Shown: in pieces, positions 46,355 through 57,267 of the stretch
Numbering within the stretch: the stretch's first letter is position 1
Layout: the number at the start of each line of letters is the position of its first letter
NCBI GenBank assembly: GCA_030512295.1
Contig: JAULSR010000001.1
Location: 992,001-1,056,000, forward strand
Reading direction: 5' to 3'
Origin: Bombardia bombarda
Taxonomy: Eukaryota > Ascomycota > Sordariomycetes > Sordariales > Lasiosphaeriaceae
Length of the DNA: 64,000 nucleotides
Notes under the pieces: model-generated
What the model saw: the letters and a program-made list of their open reading frames with translations, nothing else
What the model was told of the DNA's origin: nothing
The model's database searches: none
Translations under genes and position numbers: made by a program

Positions 46355-49189
46355 ATGGCGTTCCAGAGTGGCTTGCCAGTGAGTTCCTCTACCATTTGCG
46401 CATTCCATTGCGCACATTGACCCAAACACGACTGAAAGCTAACCATTTCTACCTGTTCTCGCAGAGCGTGGCAGCTGCGACAACGGAGCTGTGGCCGTCC
46501 ATCGCGAATACCCTGATGGTTCCATGGAGAGCTCCCACATCGACATCGACATCTACTACGACCAACTCGACTTCCGCCAAATCATCGCGCATTAAGAAAG
46601 TAGTCGCCGCCTACCGCCCCGGGCAATCAGCATCGATAGGAGCAAAAACAACCCCCGCCGTCGTCACCGAAACCCTCTCATCCCCCGCCGCCCAGGGAGA
46701 GACTGCCGTAGACCCAAAGCCCGAGCTTCCCGACTTCTTTAGAGATCCCGTCATTTCCCAGTCCATCGTCAACAAGACGTTTGCGAATGCGTCGCCTTCC
46801 AACATATTCTCGGAAATATCCCATATGTCCCCACGCTCGCTCGCCATGGCGAACCCCCTCTTCCATCGCTCGTATTCTGCCCTCATGTCGCGCCCACTCG
46901 GGGGCACCCTGTCAGCCCTCCGGTCTATGAGCACCTACCTGCCCAGTCGCCTGCAGTCGTTCCAAGGGCCAGCATCAGCAGCACCCTCTCACCCTAACCT
47001 TCAGTATCGCGGCTTCGGAACTGGCGGCGTCTCTCGCAGCCTCCTGGCCAATCGCGAGGCTGCTGCCAATCGCAACCCCAACAGCGCAACGGCGCAGAAT
47101 GCTTTCTACCAGGCCCTCCTGATGGCGAATATGCCTGCTATAGTAGTGGAGCGCTATCAGTCAGGTATGTGAACTGTCGCCGCTTTTTTTCTTCTGCCCT
47201 TGCTAATGTCATTCTCTTTAGGACGATTCGCGACCAACGAAGCAGCAGACAATGCGTATCAAAAGGCGCACGCAATGCTATCTGGCAGCGGCGGCGCCTT
47301 TACGGGCACTCAATCCGACTCTCTTCACCCCAGCGGTTTCTCCCCAGCTCAACTCAACGGCGCTGCCACTGTCGCCGCCACCCATCATACAGGCGGCCAC
47401 ATGGCGACTGTCAAGGCTGGAGCAAACGGCGGCGGCACCCGCGGGGCGCCACTTCACATTGTCGTTGACGAAAGTTTTGGAAGCGCCGTTCTCCGGTGGA
47501 TAAAGTTCTTGATGTGGTTCGGCCTGGTGACGTGGATAAGTTTCGCCGTCATTACTATGGTAATCGAGACTATGAGTATGTTCAAGCGTCCCGGCGGCAA
47601 GGCTGATCCAAACGAAGCCAAAGCCGAGAATCAAAAGGCTCGTTTCACCGACGTTCACGGTTGCGACGAGGCTAAGGAGGAATTACAAGAGCTCATCGAC
47701 TTTCTACGGAACCCGGATAAATTCTCAACTCTCGGCGGCAAGATGCCCAAAGGTATCCTGCTCGTAGGACCCCCTGGTACTGGAAAGACTCTGCTGGCTC
47801 GAGCTGTCGCTGGAGAAGCAGGTGTTCCCTTCTTTTTCATGTCCGGCAGCGAATTCGAAGAGGTCTACATAGGCGTTGGAGCCAAGCGTGTTCGTGACCT
47901 TTTTGCGGCAGCCAAGGCCAAGTCTCCCTCCATTGTTTTCATCGACGAGTTGGACGCAATCGGTGGCAAGCGTAACTCGCGGGACGCCAATTATGCCCGA
48001 CAAACCCTGAATCAACTCCTCACTGAGCTCGATGGCTTTGAGCAGAACAGCGGTGTTATCATCATCGGTGCTACCAACTTCCCCGAATCTCTTGACAAGG
48101 CCCTCACCAGACCCGGTCGCTTCGATCGCCATGTTGTTGTATCACTCCCCGATGTTCGCGGTCGCATTGCCATTCTGAAGCACCATGCGAAGAGGATCAA
48201 GGCCGCAAAGGACGTCAACTTCGAGGCCATTGCAAGCCGCACTTCTGGTCTGTCTGGCGCTGAGCTTGAGAACATTGTCAACCAGGCTGCCATCCACGCT
48301 AGCAAGCTCAAGGCCAAGGCCGTCACACAAAAGGATATGGAATGGGCCAAGGACAAGATCATCATGGGCACGGAGAGGAGAAGCATGGTCATTACCCCCA
48401 AGGAAAAGGAAATGACGGCCTACCACGAAGCGGGCCACGCCTTGGTTGCCTACTTTGCTAGCGACACGTCTAGTGAGCTCTACAAGGTGACGGTTCTGCC
48501 GCGCGGCCAGAGTCTGGGCCATACTGCATTCCTGCCCGAAATGGACAAGCATTCGTTCACTGTCAGGGACTACTTGGGGTATATCGACCGTGCGATGGGT
48601 GGCAAGGTGGCTGAAGAGATTGTGTACGGAAACGAACTGGTAACCAGTGGCGTGAGCGCCGTAAGTGAAAGCCCTGTTCGTTTGACTTTTTGTGATGTGT
48701 ACTAATTATCAAAATCAGGACCTCGACATGGCTACCAGAACTGCGTGGCAGATGGTGGCTCAACTGGGCATGTCGGAGAAGCTGGGCCCGGTGGAGTACC
48801 TACGAAAGTACGAACAACTCAGCTCCGAGACCAGGTCCATGGTAGAGTCAGAGGTCAAGAAGGTACTGGACGCGTCGTACGATCGCGCCCGCAAGCTGCT
48901 GCTGTCCAAGCGGAAGGAGCTAGACCTCCTTGCCAAGGCACTCGTCGAGTACGAGACCCTCGACAAGGGTGAGGTGGAGAAGGTGATCCGCGGTGAGAAG
49001 TTGACGGACCGTATCGCCGTACCCCCTGGACCCATGGCCATCCCGAAACCGTCCGACACATTGGAGCCAGGCATTCCCCTGCCGCCGCTCCCAGGTGATG
49101 CCACCGGCGATGGAGACTCCGGCACACCCCCTCCACCCCCGCCTGCGGCAGCGGGTCAAGGGGCCGCTTCGGAGGAGAGCAGGAGTTAG
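46355..49189 (+). CDS. Mitochondrial i-AAA protease Yme1
   Basis: ATP-dependent zinc metalloprotease of the mitochondrial inner membrane, facing the intermembrane space; it degrades and remodels inner-membrane and IMS proteins. Exons are 46355-46378, 46465-47164, 47222-48660 and 48719-49189 (2634 nt, 877 aa). A Ser/Thr/Arg-rich targeting region leads to a small helical N-domain (NANRNPNSATAQNAFYQALL, then NEAADNAYQKAHAML). One membrane segment lies at about residues 333-358 (WIKFLMWFGLVTWISFAVIT). The AAA module has Walker A GPPGTGKT at 424-431 and Walker B IVFIDELDAIG; the second region of homology lies near RPGRFDRH. The protease site is HEAGH at 643-647, with the third zinc ligand expected at D722, the first residue of exon 4. 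A proline-rich C-terminal extension follows. Exon 1 codes only 8 residues. Confidence 0.95.
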
Positions 49190-50065
49190 GATAATAGAGC
49201 GAGTGGTGTGTTTCTTCATTTTAAATCCATCCCCTCTCTATCGGTCCAGCGAACGACAGCAGCGTGGACTTTTTGTCAATACTGAGAACACACACTGGCG
49301 GGTTTGTTGGTGGGCAATGAACTGGCCGGCTGTTGATATTCCGGTGCTCGGCCAGCCATGCCTATCCTGGATTTAAGGATCTTTGTGTTGTTGTGTCAGA
49401 TTGAGTTGACATGGGTGGGCATCAAAGACGGCGTTGCGTTTTCCTTTTTAACTATTTGGGGGTATATCATACTATGCCTCTCCATAGCGGTGTATCCTTT
49501 TCTGTTTTTGTTTTTGTCTCTTTTTCTTTTTGTGTGTTTGTAAGTGTGTCCTGTAGAAAAAAAGGTTTCATTTTGTTCATTAGAATCGTAGCGAGTTAAT
49601 GAATGGGCGTGTCTTCGTCTGTCTTGCTTGTGCTTTTTCCCTTAAAACGACACACGCAGCACTCACAGAATATCTACGGGTTGTGAGTAAGTCGACCCCT
49701 CTGATTGGATTGGGAGGCTTGTACAGTGATGCTCGATTCAACCAGAATCATCGGTTGAAGATGTGTGCAAGTGGCATAACATTGTGGTGGCGCTGCCTCG
49801 TGGTCTCCTAGTAAATGTGATGTTGATACCCCGTATCCATGTGATCTTGACATCATACATTGGCGCATCTGTCAATTGCTGTCTCCATGTTTATGTAGGT
49901 AGTAACTAAATATGTCTTTTAGCCTCAAAAAACAATACCATCCTCTCCTGGTCTCTTTCTCTCGTTCATTCTGCCACCACCACCACCCCTATCTGCAGAG
50001 CATGTATATACGTAGTCCCACCAACCCAAACAGCAAGTCAACCCCTCTTAAGCCACCCCACTCAC
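49190..50065. other. Convergent intergenic region yme1 / SRD5A-like
   Basis: Probably 3' UTR sequence of both genes. A T-rich tract lies at about 49497-49545. No gene was recognised. Confidence 0.5.
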
Positions 50066-51050
50066 TCACCACAACCCCGGAATCACAGCCCACTTCTCCT
50101 TGATCTTGTCCTCCCCAAACTTCTCCATATACCACTTCCTCCCGTTGACGGCGCGCGGCAGCATTGCCGTCACCTCATTAGCCAAGAACGCACGCGCGGG
50201 CATGCATCCCCAGCCGGCGGCCATATAAAACCCCAGCCACTCGACCCACTCGACAAAGTAGTGCGGGTAGAGCATGTACCGAAATAAGCCGGCCTGCGGG
50301 ATGGCGTAGTGCTTCTCGATCGACTTGGCACTCTCGCCCTTCTCGCGCGCCAGGCGCTCCTGGCGCGCCGACTCGCGGCGGCGGATGTCGCGCAGCTCGT
50401 CGTCGTGGTAGTAGTTCGCCGCGAGCCCGGCGAAGAAGAGCGCGACGCCGGCGGTGAACTGCAAGGTGGGGAAGGAAGTGAAGGAGAGCTGCTGGCGCCA
50501 GGCGGCGGCGGTGGTGGGGCCGTAGGCGGCGAGCCAGGCGCCGAGGCAGGTGCCGTTGAAGACCTGGAAGGAGAAGGCCGAGAGGCAGACGACGAGGTGC
50601 ATGGGCGACATGGAGGGCTGGATGAGGGGGAAGATGATGGCGCGGTAGCTGTAGTGGACGACGAAGAGGCCGGCCAGGACCTTGTTCTGCCAGGGGAGCT
50701 CGGCGATGCCGTGCTGGGCGGGGAGGGTGCGCATCATGTAGAGCAGGGTGATGAAGCCGGGGGCTTCCATGCACAGCCAGCCGATGCGGCCGGGCACGTT
50801 GAGACGGCTGGAGACGGAGGTCTTGCCCATGCCGTACCAGGAGACGAGCCATTGGAGGGATGCGCCCTATGGTGGGTGGATGGGGTCGTTAGAGGTTGAT
50901 ATTTGGTGTTGGTGTTGGTGTTGGTGTTGGTGTTGGTGAGTGGGCGGGATGCGAAAAACTTACGAGGGGAAACCACTGCCAGATGCTGAGGATGGTCTCG
51001 TAGTTTTCCCGCGTAGGAGGGAACCAGTTGTCTATTAGCCCAGAAGTCAT
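50066..51050 (-). CDS. Steroid 5-alpha-reductase-like membrane enzyme
   Basis: 3-oxo-5-alpha-steroid 4-dehydrogenase (SRD5A/DET2) family, NADPH-dependent reductases of enone lipids in the ER membrane; the fungal substrate is unknown. Exons on the minus strand are 51050-50964 and 50866-50066 (888 nt, 295 aa). It starts MTSGLIDNWFPPTRENYETI. Family landmarks are SWYGMGKTSVSSRLNVPGRIGW, the E/P motif WLCMEAPGFITLLYM, the HY-S/YR region VVHYSYRAIIFPL and LAANYYHDDELRDIR. The C-terminal domain holds YPHYFVEWVEWLGFYMAAG and ends RKWYMEKFGEDKI...AVIPGLW. This matches the NADPH-binding C-terminus that ends in IPxx in SRD5A1/2. Several hydrophobic helices span the protein. The intron contains a TTGGTG repeat. 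Confidence 0.92.
50903..50938. repeat. TTGGTG hexanucleotide repeat in intron
   Basis: Six perfect tandem copies of TTGGTG (36 bp) lie inside the 97-nt intron of the 5-alpha-reductase-like gene. It is a likely polymorphic microsatellite; length change would alter intron size but not coding. Confidence 0.9.
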
Positions 51051-52116
51051 TGTGTCTTATTTGTCTCTTATGTCTTCCTATGTCTTTCTTTTGGAGGGTT
51101 GGTTGTTTTGTTGATTGGCGAATGAGTTATGGATGGGGTGCACAGCAGGAGTTCAGAAGTTCTGGGCAGCAGCGGCACCGCTGCCAAAGTCCTTGTGGAA
51201 GATGATCTACAGTCCACCCAGCGCACTCCACGCCCTATCCGTCGATTGTATGCAAAAAAAAAACTGTTCCGGTAACTGATGAATGAGCTTGAATTGGGCC
51301 TGTGGTTTAACCCGTATGATGCGCCCAGCAGAATGGGAAAAGAGGAGAGAGGAACCGCAGGTACAGTTCTACGAACGCTAGGTTAAAGGGTGCATTTCCC
51401 GATCGCGAATGATGTCAACGAAGCTGAGGGATAAACCCGGCCTATCAATTGCGGAGTTGCTGCTGGTATACTTGGTACCGCCAATCACATTGCTCGGGGA
51501 GTATTCTTCCAACGCGCGGGCCTCCACCCTGTGGGTAAGGTGTTCTCAATCGCTACTTCCCAACTTTGACATATGTACATAAAGAAGCGCTGATTTGACT
51601 CGCTAAAACCACTCTTGATTCCAAAACAAGCTAACTCCTAAGAAGCATGACTACAAATTCCACGAAACAGTTCAACGCCCGTTTGTGTGATGAAAGTTCC
51701 CCAACCGGTCTGTCATAATGCCCAGTATCCAAATGTCTTGCGGCCAAACCCCCCTATCACAGTCTGAAATATGGCTAAGTCTAACCAATGACCATATAAC
51801 ATTCTGGGATGTTCACCTTCAACCCGCTCCGTATAATCTTTACACCACCATCGCTTTTTCCTCCTCATTTGTAACCAACACCACATATAGCCTCCCAAGC
51901 TGAGGAACAAACAACCCACGTCCCGCTTCTAGCCCGCTAAAAAAAAAGGAATATCGCTTGTTTTGACAAAATTTAATCGTCGCTGCCATGAGACGTTCCA
52001 GTCGACATGTCGTATTTGTATGTCCTAAAGGTGAACCCGTGTTAGCTACTGCTGTCTGACTAGGCTAACACGGATAGGACGCCCTTCCTCACCACCTAGA
52101 TTGGGTAGCATTATTA
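51051..52116. other. Intergenic, nothing recognised
   Basis: Upstream of the SRD5A-like gene and downstream of the orphan ORF. No coding frame, RNA gene or repeat was recognised. Confidence 0.5.
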
Positions 52117-52881
52117 TTACAGCAGTAGCTGTTGCTGTTCCTCTAGGAGAAGCCTGTATCTTGCAAAATCAGCCGTAATTCTCTGTTGCGTCTCAACGAT
52201 CTGGAGACCGATGTCGCCCATCTCTTCTCTGCTGTGTATAACCACGTCGCTATCCGTAGGCTCTACCGAAGCAACAGTGGTGATTGGGGCGAGTGTGGCG
52301 CCCGCAGAATGGTTGTTGGCAGTTGTCGAAATCTTGATCGGCCAGGCGTGTCTTCGGTTGCGCTTGTCTCGAATTATGATCATGGTTTCGACTGTTCTGG
52401 GTCTGGTGGCTATGATCATCTTTCGAACATCATGGGGAAGGAGGTCGCTCGAGGTTGACCCTTGGGCGGCCCGTCTGATATGCTTGGTTCTAAACGTGCG
52501 TTTTGGTTGTCGCGACGCTATCCTTTCTGCTCTTCGCAAAATTTGATCAAGTCGGTCCAGGTAGTCGCTCGAGGTTGACCCTTGGGCGGCCCGTCTGATC
52601 TGCTTGGTTCTAAAGGTGCGTTTTGATCGTCGTGACGCTATCCTTTCTGCTTTTCGCAAAATTTGATTAAGTCGGTCCAGGTAGTCCTTGTGCGTGGAGA
52701 TGGTTATTTGGTGTGCCACCTGGTTTATTCGATATACATCTTTCCAGTTGACCAAACCCCAAACTTGGTCGAGGCAGCCGGCATCGTAAAGTTGATGATA
52801 GAAGGATATAACGCCACGCGAGACAAAGAGCCATTTGAAAATGAATATAAAGAAGGAAGCAAAAGACCCGGGCCACGACAT
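52117..52881 (-). CDS. Unrecognised protein with membrane segment and 40-aa tandem duplication
   Basis: I do not recognise this gene. Taking the first ATG (52881) gives 254 aa; the frame is open further upstream but lacks an ATG. The N-terminus MSWPGSFASFFIFIFKWLFVS has one hydrophobic stretch, possibly a signal anchor. Two 40-residue repeats follow, each starting YLDRL, with an amphipathic helix (QILRKAERIASR or QILRRAERIASR), a basic part (KRTFRTK) and IRRAAQGSTSSD. The C-terminus ends with a Gln/Leu/Glu-rich helix (RYRLLLEEQQQLLL). Non-synonymous and silent differences both occur between the copies, and neither copy contains a stop. It may be a young lineage-specific gene or a non-functional frame. 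No neighbour hints at function. Confidence 0.5.
   Translation of the reverse strand: MSWPGSFASFFIFIFKWLFVSRGVISFYHQLYDAGCLDQVWGLVNWKDVYRINQVAHQITISTHKDYLDRLNQILRKAERIASRRSKRTFRTKQIRRAAQGSTSSDYLDRLDQILRRAERIASRQPKRTFRTKHIRRAAQGSTSSDLLPHDVRKMIIATRPRTVETMIIIRDKRNRRHAWPIKISTTANNHSAGATLAPITTVASVEPTDSDVVIHSREEMGDIGLQIVETQQRITADFARYRLLLEEQQQLLL
52441..52680. repeat. 120-bp direct tandem duplication
   Basis: Copy 1 is 52441-52560 and copy 2 is 52561-52680. By eye, 9 of 120 positions differ (about 92% identity), with no indel, and most differences are transitions. It lies entirely within the orphan ORF and preserves its frame. Confidence 0.95.
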
Positions 52882-53229
52882 CTCAGTGAGTGTGCCTATT
52901 TGTATCAAAGAAAGTAATGTTGGGTCTGAACGGAACGAAAGGCTCGTGTCAGTCAATAAGCTAGGTGATGCAGTTGTAGTGAAGATCGAAATCTTTGTGC
53001 TTGCAAGTTTGTGATGTTGTGGTGATTCCCGGGGACACTCTGGCTGGCTTTAGAGATTACGCTTCTTGCGTCCAACGGCCACAAGAGCCCAGTGAAGGAA
53101 GGAGCGTAGCAATACCATGAAGTGTCACATCACACACTTATAGTAGGTGGTCACGACACGTGGGTTCGGCAAAGCGGCCAGGAGATACTCAGGTGCTCTT
53201 CACCTGCCCATTTGAGTGTGAAGTGACTG
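52882..53229. other. Short intergenic region
   Basis: Upstream of the orphan ORF and downstream of the TBC gene. Nothing specific was recognised. Confidence 0.5.
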
Positions 53230-56200
53230 TCATCGGAATAATGTCTGTTTTTCCAAGGGTATCATAAGACTTTCCCAATCTAAAAAAAAACAAAGCCAGC
53301 ATCTATAAAACATAAGTAATGCCAATGCACCAAGGCAGGCAGCATCAGCAGCAGCCGCAATACACCGCCCATGTAATGATAGTAGTACCCGTAAATCAAA
53401 TCGACAGCATCCTCTTTGCCCCTTCCCAGTAAGTAGCCTCGCTGTTGCCCCTTCCCCCATGACAAAAGGAATTCCGTGTCTCTTGGAGAAAAAAAAAAGA
53501 AAACAAAATGCAAACAAAAGGAATGCAACAGGGTAAATATAATAGTTCCCAGCTTTTGCAATCCAACTTATGTCTGTATCAATTGTTTGTCCACTGCCCT
53601 CAACCATCAACAACCCCAACCGTCCCACTCCCACCCCCAACATCATCTTCCCCCCAACAGGAGACACCTCCTCCCCTCCACTCTCACTCGCGCTCGCCTC
53701 CGCCGTCTCCTCACTGACCACCGCCGGCGCCGACGGCGCCTTATGCATCATCCCCCTCCTCAGCGCGATCCTCTGGGCCCTAATCCTCGCCTGCTCCCTC
53801 TCGGCATCCATCGCCCGCTCCCTCCTCGCCTCCACCTCCTCCCTCCTGACCACCCTCCTGAGCCCCTCCGACGCCTGAATCAGCCCGTCGATACTGATCG
53901 CGTGATTCGTCATCTGGTGGTTGATGTAGGTGTATATGCCCGCGGGCGAGTCGCACGCGAGTAGCTGCTGCTCGTTAAGCTTGAGCAGCGCCAGCGCCAC
54001 CTGAAACAGAAACGTGCTCCCGCCGCCGCCGTCGCTGCCCAGGCACAGCACCACGTCCCAGACGCGGAACAGCGCCTCGGCCGACAGGCAGTCGGTGAAG
54101 ACGGACAGGAACCACTGGAATGTCATGGTCTCGAGGTCGATGCCAAGCTCCTCAAAGTGCGTGCTCAGCCGCGGCAGCACTTCGGACACATACTGGCGCA
54201 GCACCAGCTGGTCGGCCCGCGACGCCAGCAGGCTGTGGTCAAAGTACCCCTGCGGTAGGATGTGCTCCACCATGGAGACGAGCACCCAAAACGCGTCTTC
54301 GGCAGACGGCATGATGAGCAGCAGGTTGGCCGTCACCAGGTTCATGCCCTGGCAGTACCCGATGTCGGGGTTGCGCCGCGCGTATGCCAGCAGCACCTCG
54401 TTGAGCTTGGCCACGCCGGGCCCCTTGCGGAAGAATATGTTGTCGGTGAGCGTGCGCGTGATGTCGGCCTTGATCTGCAGGACGACCTGCGGGTCGTCCT
54501 GGTCCTCGGGACGATTGACAATATCCTCGTAGTAACCAGGGATGCGCAGCGCCCTGGCTCCGCTGCACTCGGACCAGATCTTGGCCCGCTGTGCCACGGG
54601 CACCCCGCCAAGCACCAGATTCTTGAACTCGTTCGCCTTGGCGCGGCCGACCTTGCCCTGAACGCCCAGACTCGCGACGCCAATCAGCTCGCCGTCGCCG
54701 AGTCGGGTCTCGGGCGTCTCATCTGCGGCGCGCTGAAATCTCGCCTCGGCCATAGCTGCCGCTGCTGCTGCTGCCGCCTCTCCATCGCGCTTCCTCTCAG
54801 CCCTGACCTTGCGTAAAAAGTCATTCCACCGCACCGTCTTCTCTCTTTGGAGCGTATCATGCAGTTGGCTTAGATTTTGAAGCAGCAGCCTAACCGGCTC
54901 GGAGTCTTCCTTTGCTAACGTCGCTCCTGCCAAAGACTGCTCGCTCTCCGATGCCGGTGAAGGCTCGTTCTCGATCGGTGTGATCGCCGCGGTGGTAGTA
55001 GCCGAGGGAAGAAATCCCCTCTCCTCTGATGTGATCAGACCCGGTGATTTAGGCAGCTCGCCGCCCTCCATCACCTCGAACCCAGGCACGCTAATTAACG
55101 GCGTGTGGGAGAGAAGCTCCGTCGGGAATGTGGCGATCTTAAGGTAGTCCTGCCACTTCTTTGGCTTTGCATCCTCCCGAAACTCCTCAGTAGACGAGGG
55201 TGAGCCGGGCCTGCCCTCATTGGCAACGTCCCCCTTGCCGCTGGAGCTGCTGTCATCTATCATGACCGGTGACAGACCGGTGCGGGCATTGGTCAGCATC
55301 TCCGTGCGGCTGCCCTTCTTGACGTGGCGGGCCATCTTAGCAGCCTCGCGCTGTCGCTTCTTGCGCCGTTGGTCGTAGATGAAGCCAAAGCGGTCTGTGA
55401 GGTATTCGGCCCCGCTGTAGTTGTTATATATGTGGGTCAGAGTCGGCGGTTGAACCTCTGGTGGCAATATGGTGTCCATCTCGACGGGCCCGTAGCTCTG
55501 TTGTCGTGATACCGAATCCTTGGCCGGGCTGGGCCCCATGGTGTCCCATCGCTCCTGTGGCTGTGAGCGAGCGGCCACATCGATGGCTCGAATCGGCCCG
55601 CCGGTTGTGCGACGCATCGCCATCAGCGCCCTCGGGCCACCCTGTGCTGACACCGCCCGAGCGGATGCGGATGCCGATGCTGATGCGCTCGTGTTGACGC
55701 TGGAGGTGGATGGTGTCCTAAGCGAGCCACCAGTTACCTCGACGCTGTTTGGACGCCCGCGGACCTCGCCGTCTCGGCCCACCGTCGCACCTCCTGCAAC
55801 TAACCGCAGAGCCAGGCTGGCCAGGGAGGGTTTCCGTGCTGCATGTCCAACCGAGTGTACACTGGATGCCCTACTAGAGCTGCGCACCGAGTCTACCTCG
55901 GGGGGATTAAATAGATCGTCTGCCAGCGTCGGCCGCCGCTCCGGAGGGGGAGCCCTGATGATGACGGTCGACGACAGCGACTTTTTCGCGTCGCCGTTCA
56001 CGCTGCTAGCCCTACTGGCCTTTTTGGACGTGCCGGTGCCCCAAATGTACTCTTTCCAACCTCTTCCCGTGCCTTTTGTGGTCCCTGCGGCGGCAGCAGC
56101 GGCCGAGGGCAGAGACAGGCTGCTGGCCCGAATGGTAGCATCATTGACACACTTGCTAGCGTTGGGATATCTGACGTCGTCTGCCATAGCGTCTGTCATG

Positions 56201-57267
56201 AGATCCGACAGACCCTCGCCCGTGCTTCGCCGGGACAATCCTGTTGTCTTCGCCTCTTGCTCGACCGCCCGCAGCCGCGTCTCCAAATCCAGATTAGACA
56301 ACCCACATTCCAAGGCAATTTTGCGCAGGGCGCGCTCCCGCTCTTCGGCGCGACGGCGCAGGGTAGCAATCTGGGCGTCGCGTTGGGCGAGGTCCTCGGC
56401 GATCTGGCGCACGAGGTTGACGGCGCCGTACCGCGCTACCAGGCGCTCAATGTGCTCGTCGTCGGCATGGTGCAGGGCGCCGGGGATCTTTTTGGTCGCC
56501 AGCGGCGCATCCTCGAATAGTGCGCCGCGGGAGGCGGCTTGTGGCGTCGTGGCGGTCAGGTTGTCAACAATGGAGGCGGGCCGCCGCTGTGGCTGCTGTT
56601 GTTGTTGTTGCGGTCTCTGGGGTAGTTCTGGAGGGTTGATAGGGGCGGGATCGGACGGCTTGCGCGAGGCCAGGTTGGGGCCTTGGTCGGGGCCTTGGTC
56701 GGGGCCTTGGTCGGGGCCTTGGTCGGGGCCCAGGAAGGATCTCTCGTCCCGCGGCGACTCGGGCGAGAAGGAGGGGAAGGATGTAAGTGACTTGTCGGAT
56801 GCGGCGATAGAGGATGCCGAGCTCGACGGCTGTGACGTGAGTCTCTTGCGGCTTCGCGTTGTCCCCGAGCGATAGCTCTTTATTGACGTGGCCGACTGCT
56901 GCGAAACGGACCGTTCAAGCGGGGACGAAGAAGCGGAAGCGGCAGCAGCAGCGGCACCAGTCGTTAAAGCGGTCGTCTCCTCCATCTCCCCAAACCAACT
57001 TGGCTCATGATCCCCGCCGAAGCGCGACGACCGTGACCGTGAGAGCGATTGCGACTTTGACTGGGATTTTGACAGCGATGGCTTGGTCGGTAATTGCGAC
57101 TGTGAGCGTGAGTAGCTGTTGTTGGTCCTCGCGTGCGATCTGCTCCGTCGTGCGGGGGCTGCTGAGTTTGGTGGTGATGTTGAAGGTGGTCGCCTTGTTG
57201 TCAAGGTGGCATGGCGAGGACCGGGATCGAAAGTGTTGGAACGTGGTTGTGTCATTGCGGGCAACAT
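53230..57267 (-). CDS. TBC-domain Rab GTPase-activating protein
   Basis: RabGAP that stimulates GTP hydrolysis on a Rab GTPase in membrane traffic; the target Rab is not deducible. It is modelled as one exon of 1345 aa from ATG 57267 (a second ATG follows four codons later). The N-terminal ~850 residues are mostly disordered, Ser/Arg-rich, with GPDQ repeats near residue 183 and a coiled coil around 285-345 (QIAEDLAQRDAQIATLRRRAEERE). The TBC domain spans about 885-1130. The arginine finger is R938 in IKADITRT and the glutamine finger Q973 in GYCQGMN, so the dual-finger catalytic pair is intact. WFLSVFTDCLSAEALFRVWDVVL follows. The last ~110 residues, including a phenylalanine-rich hydrophobic run, differ in character from the rest and may be read-through into a 3' intron or UTR. 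Confidence 0.9.
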   Translation of the reverse strand: MLPAMTQPRSNTFDPGPRHATLTTRRPPSTSPPNSAAPARRSRSHARTNNSYSRSQSQLPTKPSLSKSQSKSQSLSRSRSSRFGGDHEPSWFGEMEETTALTTGAAAAAASASSSPLERSVSQQSATSIKSYRSGTTRSRKRLTSQPSSSASSIAASDKSLTSFPSFSPESPRDERSFLGPDQGPDQGPDQGPDQGPNLASRKPSDPAPINPPELPQRPQQQQQQPQRRPASIVDNLTATTPQAASRGALFEDAPLATKKIPGALHHADDEHIERLVARYGAVNLVRQIAEDLAQRDAQIATLRRRAEERERALRKIALECGLSNLDLETRLRAVEQEAKTTGLSRRSTGEGLSDLMTDAMADDVRYPNASKCVNDATIRASSLSLPSAAAAAAGTTKGTGRGWKEYIWGTGTSKKASRASSVNGDAKKSLSSTVIIRAPPPERRPTLADDLFNPPEVDSVRSSSRASSVHSVGHAARKPSLASLALRLVAGGATVGRDGEVRGRPNSVEVTGGSLRTPSTSSVNTSASASASASARAVSAQGGPRALMAMRRTTGGPIRAIDVAARSQPQERWDTMGPSPAKDSVSRQQSYGPVEMDTILPPEVQPPTLTHIYNNYSGAEYLTDRFGFIYDQRRKKRQREAAKMARHVKKGSRTEMLTNARTGLSPVMIDDSSSSGKGDVANEGRPGSPSSTEEFREDAKPKKWQDYLKIATFPTELLSHTPLISVPGFEVMEGGELPKSPGLITSEERGFLPSATTTAAITPIENEPSPASESEQSLAGATLAKEDSEPVRLLLQNLSQLHDTLQREKTVRWNDFLRKVRAERKRDGEAAAAAAAAMAEARFQRAADETPETRLGDGELIGVASLGVQGKVGRAKANEFKNLVLGGVPVAQRAKIWSECSGARALRIPGYYEDIVNRPEDQDDPQVVLQIKADITRTLTDNIFFRKGPGVAKLNEVLLAYARRNPDIGYCQGMNLVTANLLLIMPSAEDAFWVLVSMVEHILPQGYFDHSLLASRADQLVLRQYVSEVLPRLSTHFEELGIDLETMTFQWFLSVFTDCLSAEALFRVWDVVLCLGSDGGGGSTFLFQVALALLKLNEQQLLACDSPAGIYTYINHQMTNHAISIDGLIQASEGLRRVVRREEVEARRERAMDAEREQARIRAQRIALRRGMMHKAPSAPAVVSEETAEASASESGGEEVSPVGGKMMLGVGVGRLGLLMVEGSGQTIDTDISWIAKAGNYYIYPVAFLLFAFCFLFFFSKRHGIPFVMGEGATARLLTGKGQRGCCRFDLRVLLSLHGRCIAAAADAACLGALALLMFYRCWLCFFLDWESLMIPLEKQTLFR
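56677..56730. repeat. 12-bp tandem repeat coding GPDQ
   Basis: GGGGCCTTGGTC is repeated four times perfectly, plus a partial copy. On the coding (minus) strand it encodes GPDQ units in the disordered part of the TBC protein. It is a probable length-variable minisatellite. Confidence 0.9.
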
